From NCBI GenBank assembly GCA_022592435.1, contig JABYQS010000063.1, positions 62,001 through 126,000 of the forward strand: a DNA stretch of 64,000 nt, written 5' to 3'. The number at the start of each line of letters is the position of its first letter. The first letter of the stretch is position 1. This stretch comes from Cerioporus squamosus (Eukaryota; Basidiomycota; Agaricomycetes; Polyporales; Polyporaceae). The position numbers and the translations under genes were made by a program. Of the stretch, positions 11,206 through 23,541 are shown one piece after another. The notes beneath the pieces are model-generated. The model had not been told where the DNA came from. It was given only the letters and a program-made list of their open reading frames with translations, and did no database searches.

Positions 11206-13148
11206 TCACGTCCATTTCGTCACAGCACCCCATGGGTTCATCTCCTGGGCCTCTCTCTCGGCTGCGGGTATCCAGGCATACATCAACAACCCTCCCAGTC
11301 CAAGAGAACGACCAGCACTCACCCCATGTCAACTCTTGCCCCAGGCCAAATGGAACACGGTCAAGCTCCTCCTCTGCAAGCATCCGCATATTGTGCGACA
11401 GGTTCTCAAAGTACGCGAACGGGTCCTGCGCCGGCGCGCCGTCCCTGAATCCGTTCGAGTCGACGTCGGTCCACCCTTCTCCTGACAAGGCAAACATCAG
11501 CGGCGCGAACATGCGCACGGACCGAGCGAGCCTGTCCGGGTCGGGCGCGAACGCCGAGTCCAGGGTCTCCCAGAATCGCATGTGCTTGTTTGGCTTAAAT
11601 CCCGGCCGTGAAGTCGTCTCCGCAACGTTGTCGCTGGATAGGTCCGCGGCGACGGAGAGCGTGATGAGCAGAGGGCAGCGCCACGCAACGTACGCAACCC
11701 CGGCCAAGGTGACAGCGGACGGAGCACACCAGTTCCAGAACGCGAGGATGCGGAGGAAGATGATGCCCGGCCACGAGTCCGCGATGAGCGCGAGATCTTG
11801 GTCGTTCAGCGAGCCGTAGAGGGGAATGGTGACCCAGAACGTGCGCATGTTCGGGAAATCCAGGATCGGGCGCAAGGTCTTCATCGTCAGAGTGTGAGTC
11901 TCCTTCCTGATCGGCCACGGTCGAGGGCTAGTACTAGGGTAGTCAATGATGAGGAATTGGAGGGTGTCTAGGGCGCAGTGAGTCCGCAAGGCGGACAGGA
12001 GGTCGTGCAGCTCCGCAGCGGTGGAGGGTCCCAGGACATCGAAGGTAACCAGCCTGAGACGGCATGTCTGCATCATCTTGATCAAAGTTTTGCACGACGT
12101 CATGTTCTGTGTCCTCATGTGCAGGTTCTCGAGAGACGGGAATGGGTATGAGAGGGGCGACAAGAACGACAGATCCGACGACGCCTCCTCGTTAAAGGCG
12201 ATATCGGTTGCTTTCAGTGACGGAAGGGAGGCAAGATGCAGGATCAGCTTTTTGGCATCGACGTCCGGGGGCTGCGCGACAATGAAGCCTTCCAAGCGCT
12301 TGATATAGTATGCAAGCGGGAGCATGGCCGCGATGACATCCGGATCCTGTTCCGCATGGAGCGCGAACGTAGTCAAGGAGGGACAGAGCTCGTCAAGGCG
12401 TTCCAAGATGGGGACAAGGTCATCATACACCTCCTTCAGAGGCGGAAGATCGGGATCATGTGAAAACTTCTCGCGGTGGAACGCGATGGAGAGGGACGTC
12501 AGGTTGGGGCCGAAGAATATGGGCAGGTACTGGGAGTAGTGTGAGTCGAAATGGTGCCACCTCAGCCGTGTGAGGTTCGGAAGGAGCGGAGACCCCCTGC
12601 GATAGAGGGCCAGGTAGGCCATAGTCTGCAGATTCACCGGGCGCGCACAGTGTTGCTTCGCAGCATTCGCCCAGTTCGCCTGGTCTTGGTCGGGAAACTC
12701 GACCATGTAGTATCCGAGGTTCTTGATGCGACGCGCGTAATAATCGAACCGCGTCCAGTCGGATGCGACCAGTGGCCGCTTCATGACCTGCAAGCGACGG
12801 CTTCAGCTCATGAGCAAGACGCTGATATCGAGTTGTGCAACTCACAATATGTTGAATGGTATCGTAGTCGGGAGCCAGCTTCGACATATTATCGTAGAGC
12901 GTCTCTACGGTATATGCGTCCTCCGGAAGGGTCAACACGAGAGGCCCTAGTGTCAGTTGGTTGCGCCATAGCACGTCCAGAGTGGGCTCCAAAAATGCGC
13001 GACATGTACGTGCTAGTGCAGCAAGTATCGGATTGGAATAGTAGACCTGGTTGTATCCAACGAAAATCACCATCTCGCCCCAGAGTGTGACGGACACGAA
13101 GTCCAGGATGCGATTGTAGATTTCGGGGATCAGAAGACAATGGTGCAT
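11206..13148 (-). CDS. F-box-type protein with degenerate leucine-rich repeats
   Basis: Three exons on the minus strand: 13148-12846, 12787-11323, 11261-11206 (607 aa; 58- and 61-bp introns). The N-terminus has the layout of basidiomycete F-box proteins: IPEIYNRILDFV, a variable segment, then LARTCRAFLEPTLDVLWRNQ, which matches the ARTCRxFxEPALDxLW signature of that family. The rest is a long series of irregular Leu-rich segments (SLEN, LPSL, LTTF-type) as in LRR-containing F-box proteins. Such proteins usually recruit substrates to SCF ubiquitin ligases through the F-box. The last intron has a strong GTGAGT donor. If it were retained, the ORF would end at 11195 with a different tail; the spliced form ends at 11206. 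It is distantly related at most to the F-box-like cluster at 23.5-29.5 kb. Confidence 0.8.
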
Positions 13149-13713
13149 ATTGCGAGATGAGTAGGATGATCGAGCCTCTGCGCTGACCGATCTGTGACCT
13201 CCACAGAGCTAGTGGGTCGTCAAGGAGGTCGATGTTCGGGACAAGAGACAGTACTTACTTAATACCAGGCGCTCGGCTAAGGCTCCAGAAGCATCACAAG
13301 ACGCCCGCACTTACGTCGAATGCTGAGAATCTCTGCGAGCACGCTGCGGGTCCCGCAACATCTGCGATAAGACAACGCAAAGACAATGATTTATTAATTA
13401 TAAGGACGAGATACTACAGTAGTGCAGACAATAAATAACAATAAGATACATCCGTCGTTCGTCCGTCGTGCTAGGTCCTTGTCCATGTACCGGTCCGTGC
13501 GTGCGCGTAAGAGTCCAAGACAAGGTAGAACACCGGAAGACAGCTCCCAATTACGCCAGGGTATAATGTAGAGATGCAGCCTTGAAGGCATCCTGGAAGG
13601 CCATCGTCTTCATCAGAAGCGGGGTCGGCCACCCGTTCGATGAGGCGTTGAATGAGCTGCTCAGAAGAGAGAGAGACCAGTAAGCTGCCATATCAGTGGA
13701 CTAACAGGCCGAG

Positions 13714-14115
13714 TTACGCACATGATGACCCTCGGTAATCTGGCCTACCTGGGCTCAAGTACATGCCCGAGCGGGCCCCACCGTTAGGGACTACACGTTG
13801 TTGTGCACCTTGCCGACGATAGCTACGACACCTTCGGCTGTGAGCCCTATTCTAGGACGTCACAGTGAGTGATACGCACCCAAGGCCCCAGCGAGGCTCG
13901 TTGCCATAACGGCCCCCAGTCGAAGGAGTGACGAAGGGAGAGCCATGACCCGACCGGCCGTAGGACGGCGAGGCAGCACTGTGCGACGACCTCCCAGATG
14001 ATGTGTGGCACGAGGAAGAGGCCGACCGCGGCGACGAGTGGCGAGAAGAGGAGGAGGATGGGCTGGATTCCCGAGAGCGACGGTGGAAGATTGAGCTCTC
14101 AAAGAATGCCCACAT
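13714..14115 (-). CDS. Possible small Ser-rich protein (uncertain)
   Basis: Two candidate exons on the minus strand, 14115-13880 and 13837-13714, joined across a short 42-bp GT-AG interval (GTGCGT to CACAG), give 119 aa. The N-terminus MWAFFESSIFHRRSRE is followed by a Ser/Arg/His-rich region, and the C-terminus contains GGARSGMYLSPGRPDYRG. The second exon being open in the spliced frame, and the compact Gly/Pro motif at the end, argue for a real small gene, but the intron is shorter than its neighbours. I do not recognise the family, and no function is proposed. Confidence 0.35.
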
Positions 14116-17100
14116 CCGTCGTGTGAGGATGGCCCCTCCCTCTCTCCCCGCCCTGGTTTAAATGGTGCGCCATAGAGGGCGGTGTGTCGGGACAGAAGCC
14201 ATATGAGCAACACGAGGCAAGCGGGAAGGCTCGCGACTGGAGCGTCGGTGGGGGCGGGAGTCGTCGGGACGCGCGGCACGGGTCCGAGAGGAATACAGAG
14301 GCGCAGAGATGCATACTTGCTCAGGAAGAGTAGCCGGACATGCAGCTACGAGGCTGGACAGGCGGCGCTGCGGAAGAAGACAGGTGCATGGATAGAGAGC
14401 CAACCAGGTCGAGCAATTGGGCGCTGTACGCCAGACGATGAGGGTAGAGGGCGTCGGGGAGTGCCTTTCTAAGCGACCGTGCGGAGGAAGACAGCACAGG
14501 ATGCGCTGTGGCGAAGTGAGAAGAGCGAAGCCGGGAACGTGGTCGCGCTCTTGCGTACACACGATGTATTTTCTTGTATCTCAGAACCTGTAATATCAAA
14601 TCAACATACTTGGAGACAGTACGCAATCGCAGAAGTCGTGCGATTGTGACGAGACCCTAGCAGAGGGAAATAACTCACCTGAAAAACTCGCGCAAAGCGC
14701 TCACTATAAAGTAGATAGTCTACAAATGGTATCCCTTGTACTCCAAGACATCTAGATATATGAGCTTCCTGTACGAACTTCGTCGAGCCTGTGGACTGGG
14801 CGGTGCGTACCTCGTCCATGAGCGCTCCTGGTCCACTCGACTCGATAAGCCAGGCATCCACTAGAGAGGCAAGGTTGAACACCCCATAGGCCTCTCCTAG
14901 CCAGTACCGTAACCTTGTCAGCTTTGACCTTTGAACAAGCTGCAGTCATTGTCTGAGCGCACCATGACGACCTGAGTGAATGCGAAGGAATACAATAAGT
15001 TAAGGCGCTTAATAGATGGTTACCAAAAGGACGAGCATGCATATCATCCTGGCTCTGCAGAGGAGCCCCCCAACTCAAAGGAAGAGAGACCCATCGAGCA
15101 GAGGCATAGCGGTCTGTTTGTCTGCCTCCCCGAGTCTCTCAGATGCTCTACAGGGTAGCTGGCCGACCAGTGCTATCCGCGCGCCCTTGCGTGTGCTTCC
15201 TCGCAAAAGAAGCATTGGGTTCAACGCATGCCAACACAGGATTGAGAACCTCGTGTATTGGAAGACTGCTGCGCATGCAAGGCAGCGTCGTGCGTCGGTG
15301 TCGATGCTTTGATCAGGTCTTGCGACACGTCAGCGCCGGCCGTCGGGACCTTCGAGGCGCGGCGGCGAGGGTTTCACATATGCCTCCCGCTCTCTAATAA
15401 CAACATAACAACACTGTTCTTCCCCCACTTCAATAACGCCACTGCCCATGACCGCTGGATTGCCGTCCCGCCTGTTATGACTAGACACCCGGATCCACCG
15501 AGTGGCTCTCTACGCCAAGCTACCGTTGAGCTACACAACGAGGACTTCCGAAAATCTCGCATTCCGAGATCCCTCGCCGTGTAGCGGTCGTGGTGTGCTT
15601 CACGTCGACATCCCAAGTCGTCGCGCCATGTTCGCCCTGCGTTCGAGAAAACATGGCGTGACGTCGTAGTGAACACTCAGCATGCAACGAGCACTGCATA
15701 ACATAGCGACATCCAGCGAGGAGTAGACCACTCCAAACGCAGCAAGGTAATACTCGTACCAAGTCGGACTCCAAGAGTCTCAGATGTTGCGGATGCCTCG
15801 ATGATTGCATGAAGAGGATAGAGGACGTCCTCAAAGACGGTCGAGTCGTGTCGGCAGTCGTCCCGATGTTCCCTCGCGCTACATACGGCCTGTGCAGATC
15901 ACGTCCCAGCTACACAACTCATGAATCAGTGTAGGTCCTCACGGAGCATGGAAGCGTTCATCTTACGAACGAAATGAACACGCATGCTTGGGCGCGATGC
16001 TCAACGTTGCAGTTCAACCACAGTAGACGCCCATCTCGCCCGCGCAGCGCGACGATGTTTCTCCGAACAAACCAACCGAAACACTGTCTACACATCTCCT
16101 CATCGAGTGCCGCAGCATGGTCGACGGCCGGACGACAGCGTCGAGCAACAACACAGCGATATGTATTCAAGAAGCTATATACTGATACAAGTACACACGG
16201 ATACAAATGCACAAACTTCGCAAAACGACCTGTAGTATGTCCGTCGTGCACTATACTACGTTATATCTGGTTTCTACAGGAGACGCATCGTCCTACCCGC
16301 CCACTCTCGGCGTGCACTCAAAGCATGCACCTACGAGCGGACAACCGGGTTCTGGACGTGAGATAGCTACAGAGGAGAACGAAGATGTAGGAACGAGCAC
16401 GGCATTTTCAGAGCACAATTCAAAGCGTGAACGATGCGAGGGGATGACATGGGGTAAAGGGGCCAGGAATTTGACGGGCGACGACGACAGTAACTGGGGA
16501 GTGTGATTGCGAGCATTGGTGGGGAGGAAGGCTAATGAAATAGAGGCCGGGAGGGTGAGACTGAGAGGTGGTCAAGGACTTGCGCGACGACGCGCGATGA
16601 GCAAGGCAGACGTACGGGAGACGGGGCCGGGACCGGGAGGACACGAGGTTCGGAGGGTTCGGGTTTGGGGAGTGGAGAACGACGTACATAAGAGAACAGG
16701 GCAATCAAAACCAGAAAGGGAAATGGACTAGACTCGGAGCAGTGGGGGAGTGGGGATAGGGTTCGTGACGAGGATCGCCACGCTCACCGTTAATATACAA
16801 GGGTGATTGAGGGAGACGGATAGTATAGCGACGAGAAAGGGGATGAGGCAAGCATAATGCGGGCGTGCCAAACAAGCCCAGACGCAAAGTCTCATACGAG
16901 AGCAGACAAGACAAGCAAGCAGGGCAGCGGGAAAAGGGGGAATGAAACAAAGAGTACGTACAAGAACTGATAAGGGAAACGGATGGTGTCCTCCCCGATC
17001 CTCATGGGCTGACCGCGGCATCGGTCAGCGTAACGTGTTGCTCCGCGATCCTCCTCGACGTCGCCTTCTCGTGATGGTCCGCATAGCCGCTTCGACAAAA

Positions 17101-17546
17101 TGGGTCCGGGAACGCGATCCGTCAGGGAGCCAGGGCAAGGATGTCAAGAACGCAGGTCGGTCGAGCGCCCGGTGTACTCGCCTCGCACCTCGGGGATTGT
17201 GTGTGTTGATGGTGCTTGAGTTTGGTATGAAAGGCGAGATCTGCACGTCCAGCGCGGATCGCCCATCGATCGCAGCGGACCCGCGGCAACGCCCCGAGTC
17301 CATGCTATGCGCGCGCGAAGACCCAAAAGGTCTCATTCAGCCCCGGCAACTCTGCATGGCAGGAGGTGTCCCCAAACGACGTGTGGAAGCCACGCGGTTG
17401 GCCTGAGCGCGGAAGGTATATTAGGCAGCAAACACCCAGCCACCCAACCACCCAATCTCCCCGGAACCCCCAGCCAGCCAACACCAACCTCGCGTACCAC
17501 GCCCTCCCTGTCCGCCGAAACACGCGCCCGAGCGCCGAAGACAAGA
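14116..17546. other. Intergenic, 3.4 kb without a supported gene
   Basis: No ORF here joins into a recognisable protein on either strand. From about 16,370 to 16,980 the + strand is markedly purine-rich, so the minus strand is C/T-rich. That stretch lies downstream of the gene ending at 17547 and could be part of its long 3' UTR or a separate promoter. A minus-strand ORF at 14601-14882 ends at a good GTGAGT donor, but I could not extend it. Confidence 0.4.
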
Positions 17547-20500
17547 CTAGTTCGCTGGAGCGCCGGCCACCACAGCAATCTTCTCTGGAGACGCTATGGG
17601 CGTAGCGTTCGCTGAAGCCAGCGTCGACGGTGGCGGTCGGTCGAAGGTTTCCGCACGCAGCCTTTTACCCGCGATAGGTAAGACGCCGCAGTTGTCCTCA
17701 TCGAGCTCCTCACTTGACCGCTTCCTCTGCCGCAACGGAGTGCTCAACGGTGGCGGGGCAACAGCGACAGGCGACGCGTGGGATTGATCATAAGAGCCTT
17801 CTCTCCTCATCCGCTTCGGTGGCGTACGACTTCTTTCAGACAGCTCCGACTGATCTGCATCGGCGTCTGTCGTCGACGTCGATAGCGAAAACGCGTCGGA
17901 TTCGACTTCGGCGTCCAGATCGGATGACGGTCGTTTGCGAGGGGTGACCTGGAACGCAGGAGCAGGGCTCTCCGGTATCGAGATGGAAGTGTCGTCGCCA
18001 CGCTCGGACTCGCCTTCCTCGGACTCCTCCTCTGACTCATCGAGATCATCGTCTTCTTCGGCCTCTCCGTCGTCCATGCGGATCGGTGGCTCCTGGATCT
18101 TGATCTGGACGTCTGGTAGCTGCGGCTGAGGCGGGATCTGGGGTACGGCAAGCTGGACCTGCGTGGGCACGGTGGCAGCGGCCATGTTTGCATTCAGCAT
18201 CGCTCTCTCGCAGATCGAACACTGGCACTGGTACAAAGGTGCGCATGCTTCCCGCCACACCTGATTCGAGGTGACATCAGCTACCAACCGAACGCAAGGA
18301 AACAATGACACGCACGATAACGAGAGCCTCAACGCTATGTTGGGGCAAGTGCTTCGTCGTGACAGGTACATACGGAATGGGCCGCAAGAGCTCCGGCGCG
18401 TTCATGACCGGGGAGATCGGTGACGGGGCGCCCGCCTGTGGTGATGACGCCGGAATTTCGTCGTCCTTACTCGAGGGAGGTGGCGATGGGGTGGTCTGGA
18501 GGGTAGTGGTGGAGAGCACGGGGCTTGTGCTATGCGATCCATCCGAACGCGACGACGACGACGAAGAGTCATCGTCCTTCGCATGGCGTCGTTCAGCCTC
18601 CAAACGCGCGTTCGCCCTCCGCTCGAGCCAATCAATCCCATTGTACCACGTCGACTCGTCACGCAGCTCGCAGACGACGTCTTCGATGGTCATCTTCACC
18701 GCACGAACGGCAGGATCGATCCCATCTGCTGCGCACTCCATGATGAGCTTGCGTACGAGGTTCCGCATCGGAGGTAGGAGGATTTCGTGCATTTGTCGCT
18801 GGAACGCACGATAGGTGAGTTCGCACAGGCCGAAGGAGGGCGGATGCGGAACAAGTGTCTTGGGTCGAGGGTGCTGGAGTTCTTGGGCCTCGTCTCCCTG
18901 ACCATCATCGAGGGCACCTTCATAGACAGAGCGACGGTTCCATGGGCAGGGGTGTACCGCCGGGGCTAGGCGTGGTCGCCCTTGGTTCGTGTTGCCGAAC
19001 CACTCGTCGGCAGGAGTGATCCAGTGGCCGTCGAGGATGCGGTTGCGGGCCCAGTCATTGAGCGCCAGCTCCTTGATGCCTCCAGCGTCTTCCGTGAGAC
19101 TGAGCATCTCTGGGTCGTCCATGTCCTCGTCGCTAAGCTCTTCGTCGCTAGCATATGCCTCGCCTGCTTCGGCTCGCGAGGCGTACCTTGACGCGGCGAG
19201 AGCTTGCTGCAGCATGTCGCCGAGCTTCGTGTACTTCCGAAGCCAGTGCTTCTCCTCAGCGATCTGCAAAACGTCTCGTATCGACCCCTCGCCCATGTCG
19301 ATGAACGACTCCACCGACTGTTTCGTCTCCCAGTCCAGCGTCGCCCAGCGTCGGCCGTCGACCGCCTCTTGCCATTCCCGCCGCATGTTGACGCGTCGCC
19401 AGAAGACCTCGTTCCGGCACGCCCGGCACGTCGCATCGACGCCTGGCCAAGTCTCCTCGTCCTCGTTCTCTGCACAGGCGATCCCCATACCCTGTGAGTA
19501 GTCGTCCTCGAATTCCGTCCTGGGAGCTTCCCGCAGGCATACACCACAGAAGGCTGCGGTCTTACGGTGCTCTTTGCAGAGGCTGATGACGCCGAGGGTA
19601 GGGGTGTTGACGGAGCGTTTGGCACTGCCCGCGCACAGACCCTCGGCATTGTATGGGTAGTTGACCCGACATACCGCGCACGAGATATCCAACATCGACC
19701 GGTAATGTCGGTACATGCTGACGCGTCGAATGACAGCCCCTTGGGAGCCTGCGGCTGGGTGAACGATGGTGAGGTGATGGTTCAACGAACCCATGGGGTC
19801 GAGGAGGGCGCAGGCCTTGTTCCAGAATAGATGGTTCTCGACTGCAGCGAATGGGTCAGCAAGGAAGCAGATGATGGAAGGTAGCTCGAGGTCAGAATGA
19901 ATGCGAAGATGCGCAACCGCCCATGAGCCAAACGACTGTATACCAGGGTCGATAACAACGAGGGAACGGGTGGGTACACGCAACAGGGAATACGAAGGGA
20001 CAGAGTCGTTCTCATGCCGAGACAACATCGTAATGATGCCTCGGGCGGTAGAAGAACCGGAAGCAATGCAGACGCGTCGCGACTCGACGCGTCCGTGACG
20101 AACCCAAAACCACCACCCCACACGCATACAGCCCGCGATTCTCTCCCGAAAGGACGACAAGAGGAAGAATATGGACACTCACGGTGGCACTTCCACGCCG
20201 GGAAGAGGTGCATAACTCTCTCAACTTCCAGCGCGTCCCGGAGTGTCGTAAATGCGAAGCGTTGCGGCCATAGCTCCCGCGACTCCCATGCGTTCGGGCA
20301 GTATCCGTTAGCGGATGCGTCGAGGAGGTAGTATGTGGTGATCAGTCTGGACAAGACGTTAAGCCGGCCGGTGGCGCAGACCAATAAGCGACATGGACAA
20401 CATGCCTGACGATCTCTCCAGGAAGATGTTGCCATGAGCGGGCGGTCTTGCCCTTGTAAACGTGTTGCATAGTGTGGTGCTCGCCGTGGGCGACGACGAG

Positions 20501-20557
20501 GACACTGTCGTGGTTGTCGTGGGCGACGTCGGAGGCGGCGTGTGTCGAGGACGCCAT
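17547..20557 (-). CDS. Large Cys-rich, acidic nuclear-type conserved protein, function unknown
   Basis: Four exons on the minus strand: 20557-20406, 20346-20183, 20039-18316, 18260-17547 (917 aa). Intron 1 (20347-20405) appears to be GC-AG: the donor reads AG/GCATGT, and only this joins WQHLPGEIV to the next exon RLITTYYLLDAS in frame. Intron 2 is 143 bp, longer than usual. The N-terminal LPGEIVRLITTYYLLD is F-box-like. About residues 220-320 hold clustered Cys pairs (SCAVC, FCGVC, TCRAC plus CKEH), a likely zinc-binding region. The C-terminal third has long Ser and Asp/Glu runs and several basic patches (PRKRP, PKRMRRE, RQRKR) that look like nuclear localisation signals. I take it for a conserved agaricomycete protein without known function, possibly a nuclear ubiquitin-ligase adaptor or chromatin-associated factor (inference). 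The exon 2-3 junction is the least certain. Confidence 0.8.
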
Positions 20558-23541
20558 TGCGCAGGCGTCACAGGATTATGGGAGGTGACAGATCGCGACA
20601 AGGCATTGTCACAACCTCAATTACCCCCGAACGCAGCCACACCACTCTCCCACGCACGGACCACCTCTTTGAGGCGCCCACTATGGCAGGGCGTCTATAC
20701 GCTGGACTTGCGCTCATGCTGCCTCGTTATTTATTCGCTCAGCACTCTTTCTCCCTATTGGCCTCTATGATCGTCGCGTTATAGCCGAGCAAAAATCACC
20801 GCTGGTGAGTATTCTCAAGACAGAGATGGAGCGAAGTGCGTATCTCGCAATGTCATCGAAGTTCTGAGCGCAGCTGACCCTTAACCACAGCTTCCGGCGA
20901 GGACCGGCTTTGTATCGTGCTCTTGAACAGGGCTCGTAAACAAGATCTTTGCCTCTGAGTGACCTTGTCAGGCCGCAGAGGTTGGCACTTTCTTAGTGTT
21001 CCGGCCTTGGGCCAAGCCGCTAGTCGAACATTATGCGGTGCCCGTGTCTCCAGGCCTTCGTCCCCGAGGGCCGAAGGACCAATTGCACGGTAGGTACGCG
21101 TCATGGGACTAGTGCGCTATCCATCGTTGCTCTACGGATTTGCGCAGATCTGCCTGTGTGTCCACAAGATATGCATGCTTGTTAGATCTAGATGTTACGT
21201 TATGAAGAACGAGTCTATCGCAGAAGTTTACCGCCGCACGTATTGCATGCGAGTCGAATGCCACTCAGACCTGCAAGAACGGAGATGTCTCCCAGCGCGC
21301 CAGCCGCACTCCCAAGTACGGTCTCCCTGCGTACGCTCGAAGTCACACATACCGCTCAATGTGAGTATTGCTGTGTCTGTGAGCGCAAGTCAAGATCTGA
21401 GATCATTCTCCTATGGCCGCTAGGATTGCGTTCTGTTTGTCAGAAAGCAGTGTTCCAAGTCTTCCAAACTAGGCATATTTTCCAGCATAGAGCACATGTG
21501 TGGAAGCACTAGACCTAGGTGAGCCACCAGTTCCTTAGGTTCCGCAGCTCAAACTAATACACGAACTTTCCGACGCCGATGTCCGAAGATCCCTGGATCT
21601 CGCTGGTGCAGAACATGTCAAATCATATCTCAGCGTACTTCCCCGTCCAGCGCCAGTACCTACTGTCGCGCTATGGCCAGTCCCTGGACTTCGCTGGTGC
21701 TTGCGAGACTGCTTCTCGCTGATGCGAGACGTCCTCATATAGAGAGCAGACGGCGAGTACTCCAGCTGTTCCTCGTCCCGCCCCAGAAATGATTCCCGCC
21801 ACAGCTGCCCATCGCCCTGCCTCCTGCACCGTCGGACTACCTCAGTCCTTCCCTGTCTGGAACATTGCTTGTCCCTCAGTAAATCCTTCTCATACCTGTT
21901 GATTTTTAGCCATACCTCCACGTTCTGATGCACGTCACTCGTCCGTTTCACCGCTACTTACGCCTACCCGGCTTCGTCCCGCAGACCCTCGACTCTTCTC
22001 CCGTTTAGTCTCTCCCTTCATCGCCTCCTCCCCTTTCTCCTCCGGTTGAACACGTCTGGGGACCCAAATACCATAGCGCCTCTCCGTTCTGTCCATCTTG
22101 CCTTCCCCGGCTCGACATCGTCCGGCTACACCCCCATCCTCATGCCCTTCCCTCACCTCCGACTCCGCCACCCTCTGTGCTTGCATCAGGACCTCACGCT
22201 AGCTGACTCCTGCGCACCGCCGGGCTTCGATACGTGCGTAACGCACGGTCGAGTCGTCGCATTGGGACAAGTATCTGTGGGTCTATCGCTCATTCACTTG
22301 CCCGCTCGAGCATCCTCCTCTCTGGTGGCCGTAGCATCGCCCTTCTCGGTTGAAGACCCGTTCGTCCAAGACATCGACAGCATTCGCCCGTTACGTCCGT
22401 ACAAAATGCACTCATCCTGTCCAGTCTGGGTCGTCAATCCTGGCCTGCGCACGTTGCCCATACCTCGACGGGATGCGAGCTGTGCGGCATCCGCCACATG
22501 AACAACAATACCCACAAGTCGACCTCGTCCTTGTAATGTTCACCTCCATCCGCGCCGTTCCTGAAGGCCACGCATGGGCATGGCACACGGTGAGTTTCAC
22601 TGGCCTTACCGCTTATGGGCCTCTCGCTGTGCTCCTCCAATACCAGACCGCAGCACAGTTCGTCGTTACCTTCGTACTGACTCCCCGCTCGCTTTCATGC
22701 TCCTTGAGATCGACGTTCTGCCGATTCTCGTGGACGTCCACCCACCCGTCGCCCCAGGGGATGCACAGATGATGTGTGCCGGAGTCTCGTGGAGTCCTCG
22801 CCGGCCTCGCGCTTCTGCAGCGCCAACTTCGCTCAGCTCCTGCTGGCGTGCATCGCGCGCCGACGATTGCTTTCCGTTCGCTCTAGGGAAGCATTCTCGG
22901 ACACGCTCTCTACACGACCTCGCCGGCTCCAGGTCGTCATACAGCCGCGAAGCCCGTAGTCCAATGCGCTGCGTACAGTGTCCTACGTCCGACTTGGGAA
23001 CCGCGCGTTATGCAAACCCGCCGTATCGACTTCGGTGCTTGTCTTACCGCCGCACGAAAGTCCCCGCACAAGTTCTGCCTGAACTCTCATGTATTTCGGA
23101 TACAAGCGGCTCGCAATACAGCGAGCCGCCGTGCCACTCCAGTGTCCTAGAGATCGCTACCGTTGTTGCTCGTTCGTATTTCCTAATTGTCTTCGCGCTT
23201 TGTACGTCGTGCGGACAAGTACTTATCGTAGGCATCGGGAATCGCATAGGTGAAAGATTCATGGTGAAAGGCGCAAACTTTGCCAGTGTCCGATATACGT
23301 ACCAGAATTGACCCGGTGTGACCGAACGAGTCCGAACCGGTGCGGCTTGACAGGCGCGGCGCGAAAACAATCCAGTATACGTACATAGGCTTCTAGGTTC
23401 ATCATGATCCCACAGGCTGTCCTCGCAACCTCCCCCGATGCACGAACAGCAGATGACCTCTGTATGCGAGGTACTTGCAGTAAGCACAGTCCTGCTTACA
23501 CGACGTACTATGCCCAAAGCTCACCGCTGTCTTACAGGAAC
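20558..23541. other. Intergenic, 3 kb without a supported gene
   Basis: The left 250 bases are the promoter side of the gene starting at 20557. From about 21,900 to 22,900 the + strand has several open frames with Cys-containing patches, but they switch frame repeatedly and never join at splice sites. They could be the remains of a decayed gene. I see no element ends or repeats. The upstream in-frame extension of the F-box-like gene (ATG 23404) is considered less likely than the ATG at 23542. Confidence 0.35.

Noticed and set aside
11195..11322. Unspliced C-terminus of the 11.2-kb F-box gene ending at 11195.
   Set aside because: A strong GTGAGT donor and GCAG acceptor give an equally open spliced tail ending at 11206; the unspliced tail is possible but less likely.
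22046..22900. Open + strand frames with Cys pairs, resembling a zinc-finger gene.
   Set aside because: The frame changes several times without usable splice sites, and no continuous domain could be followed.
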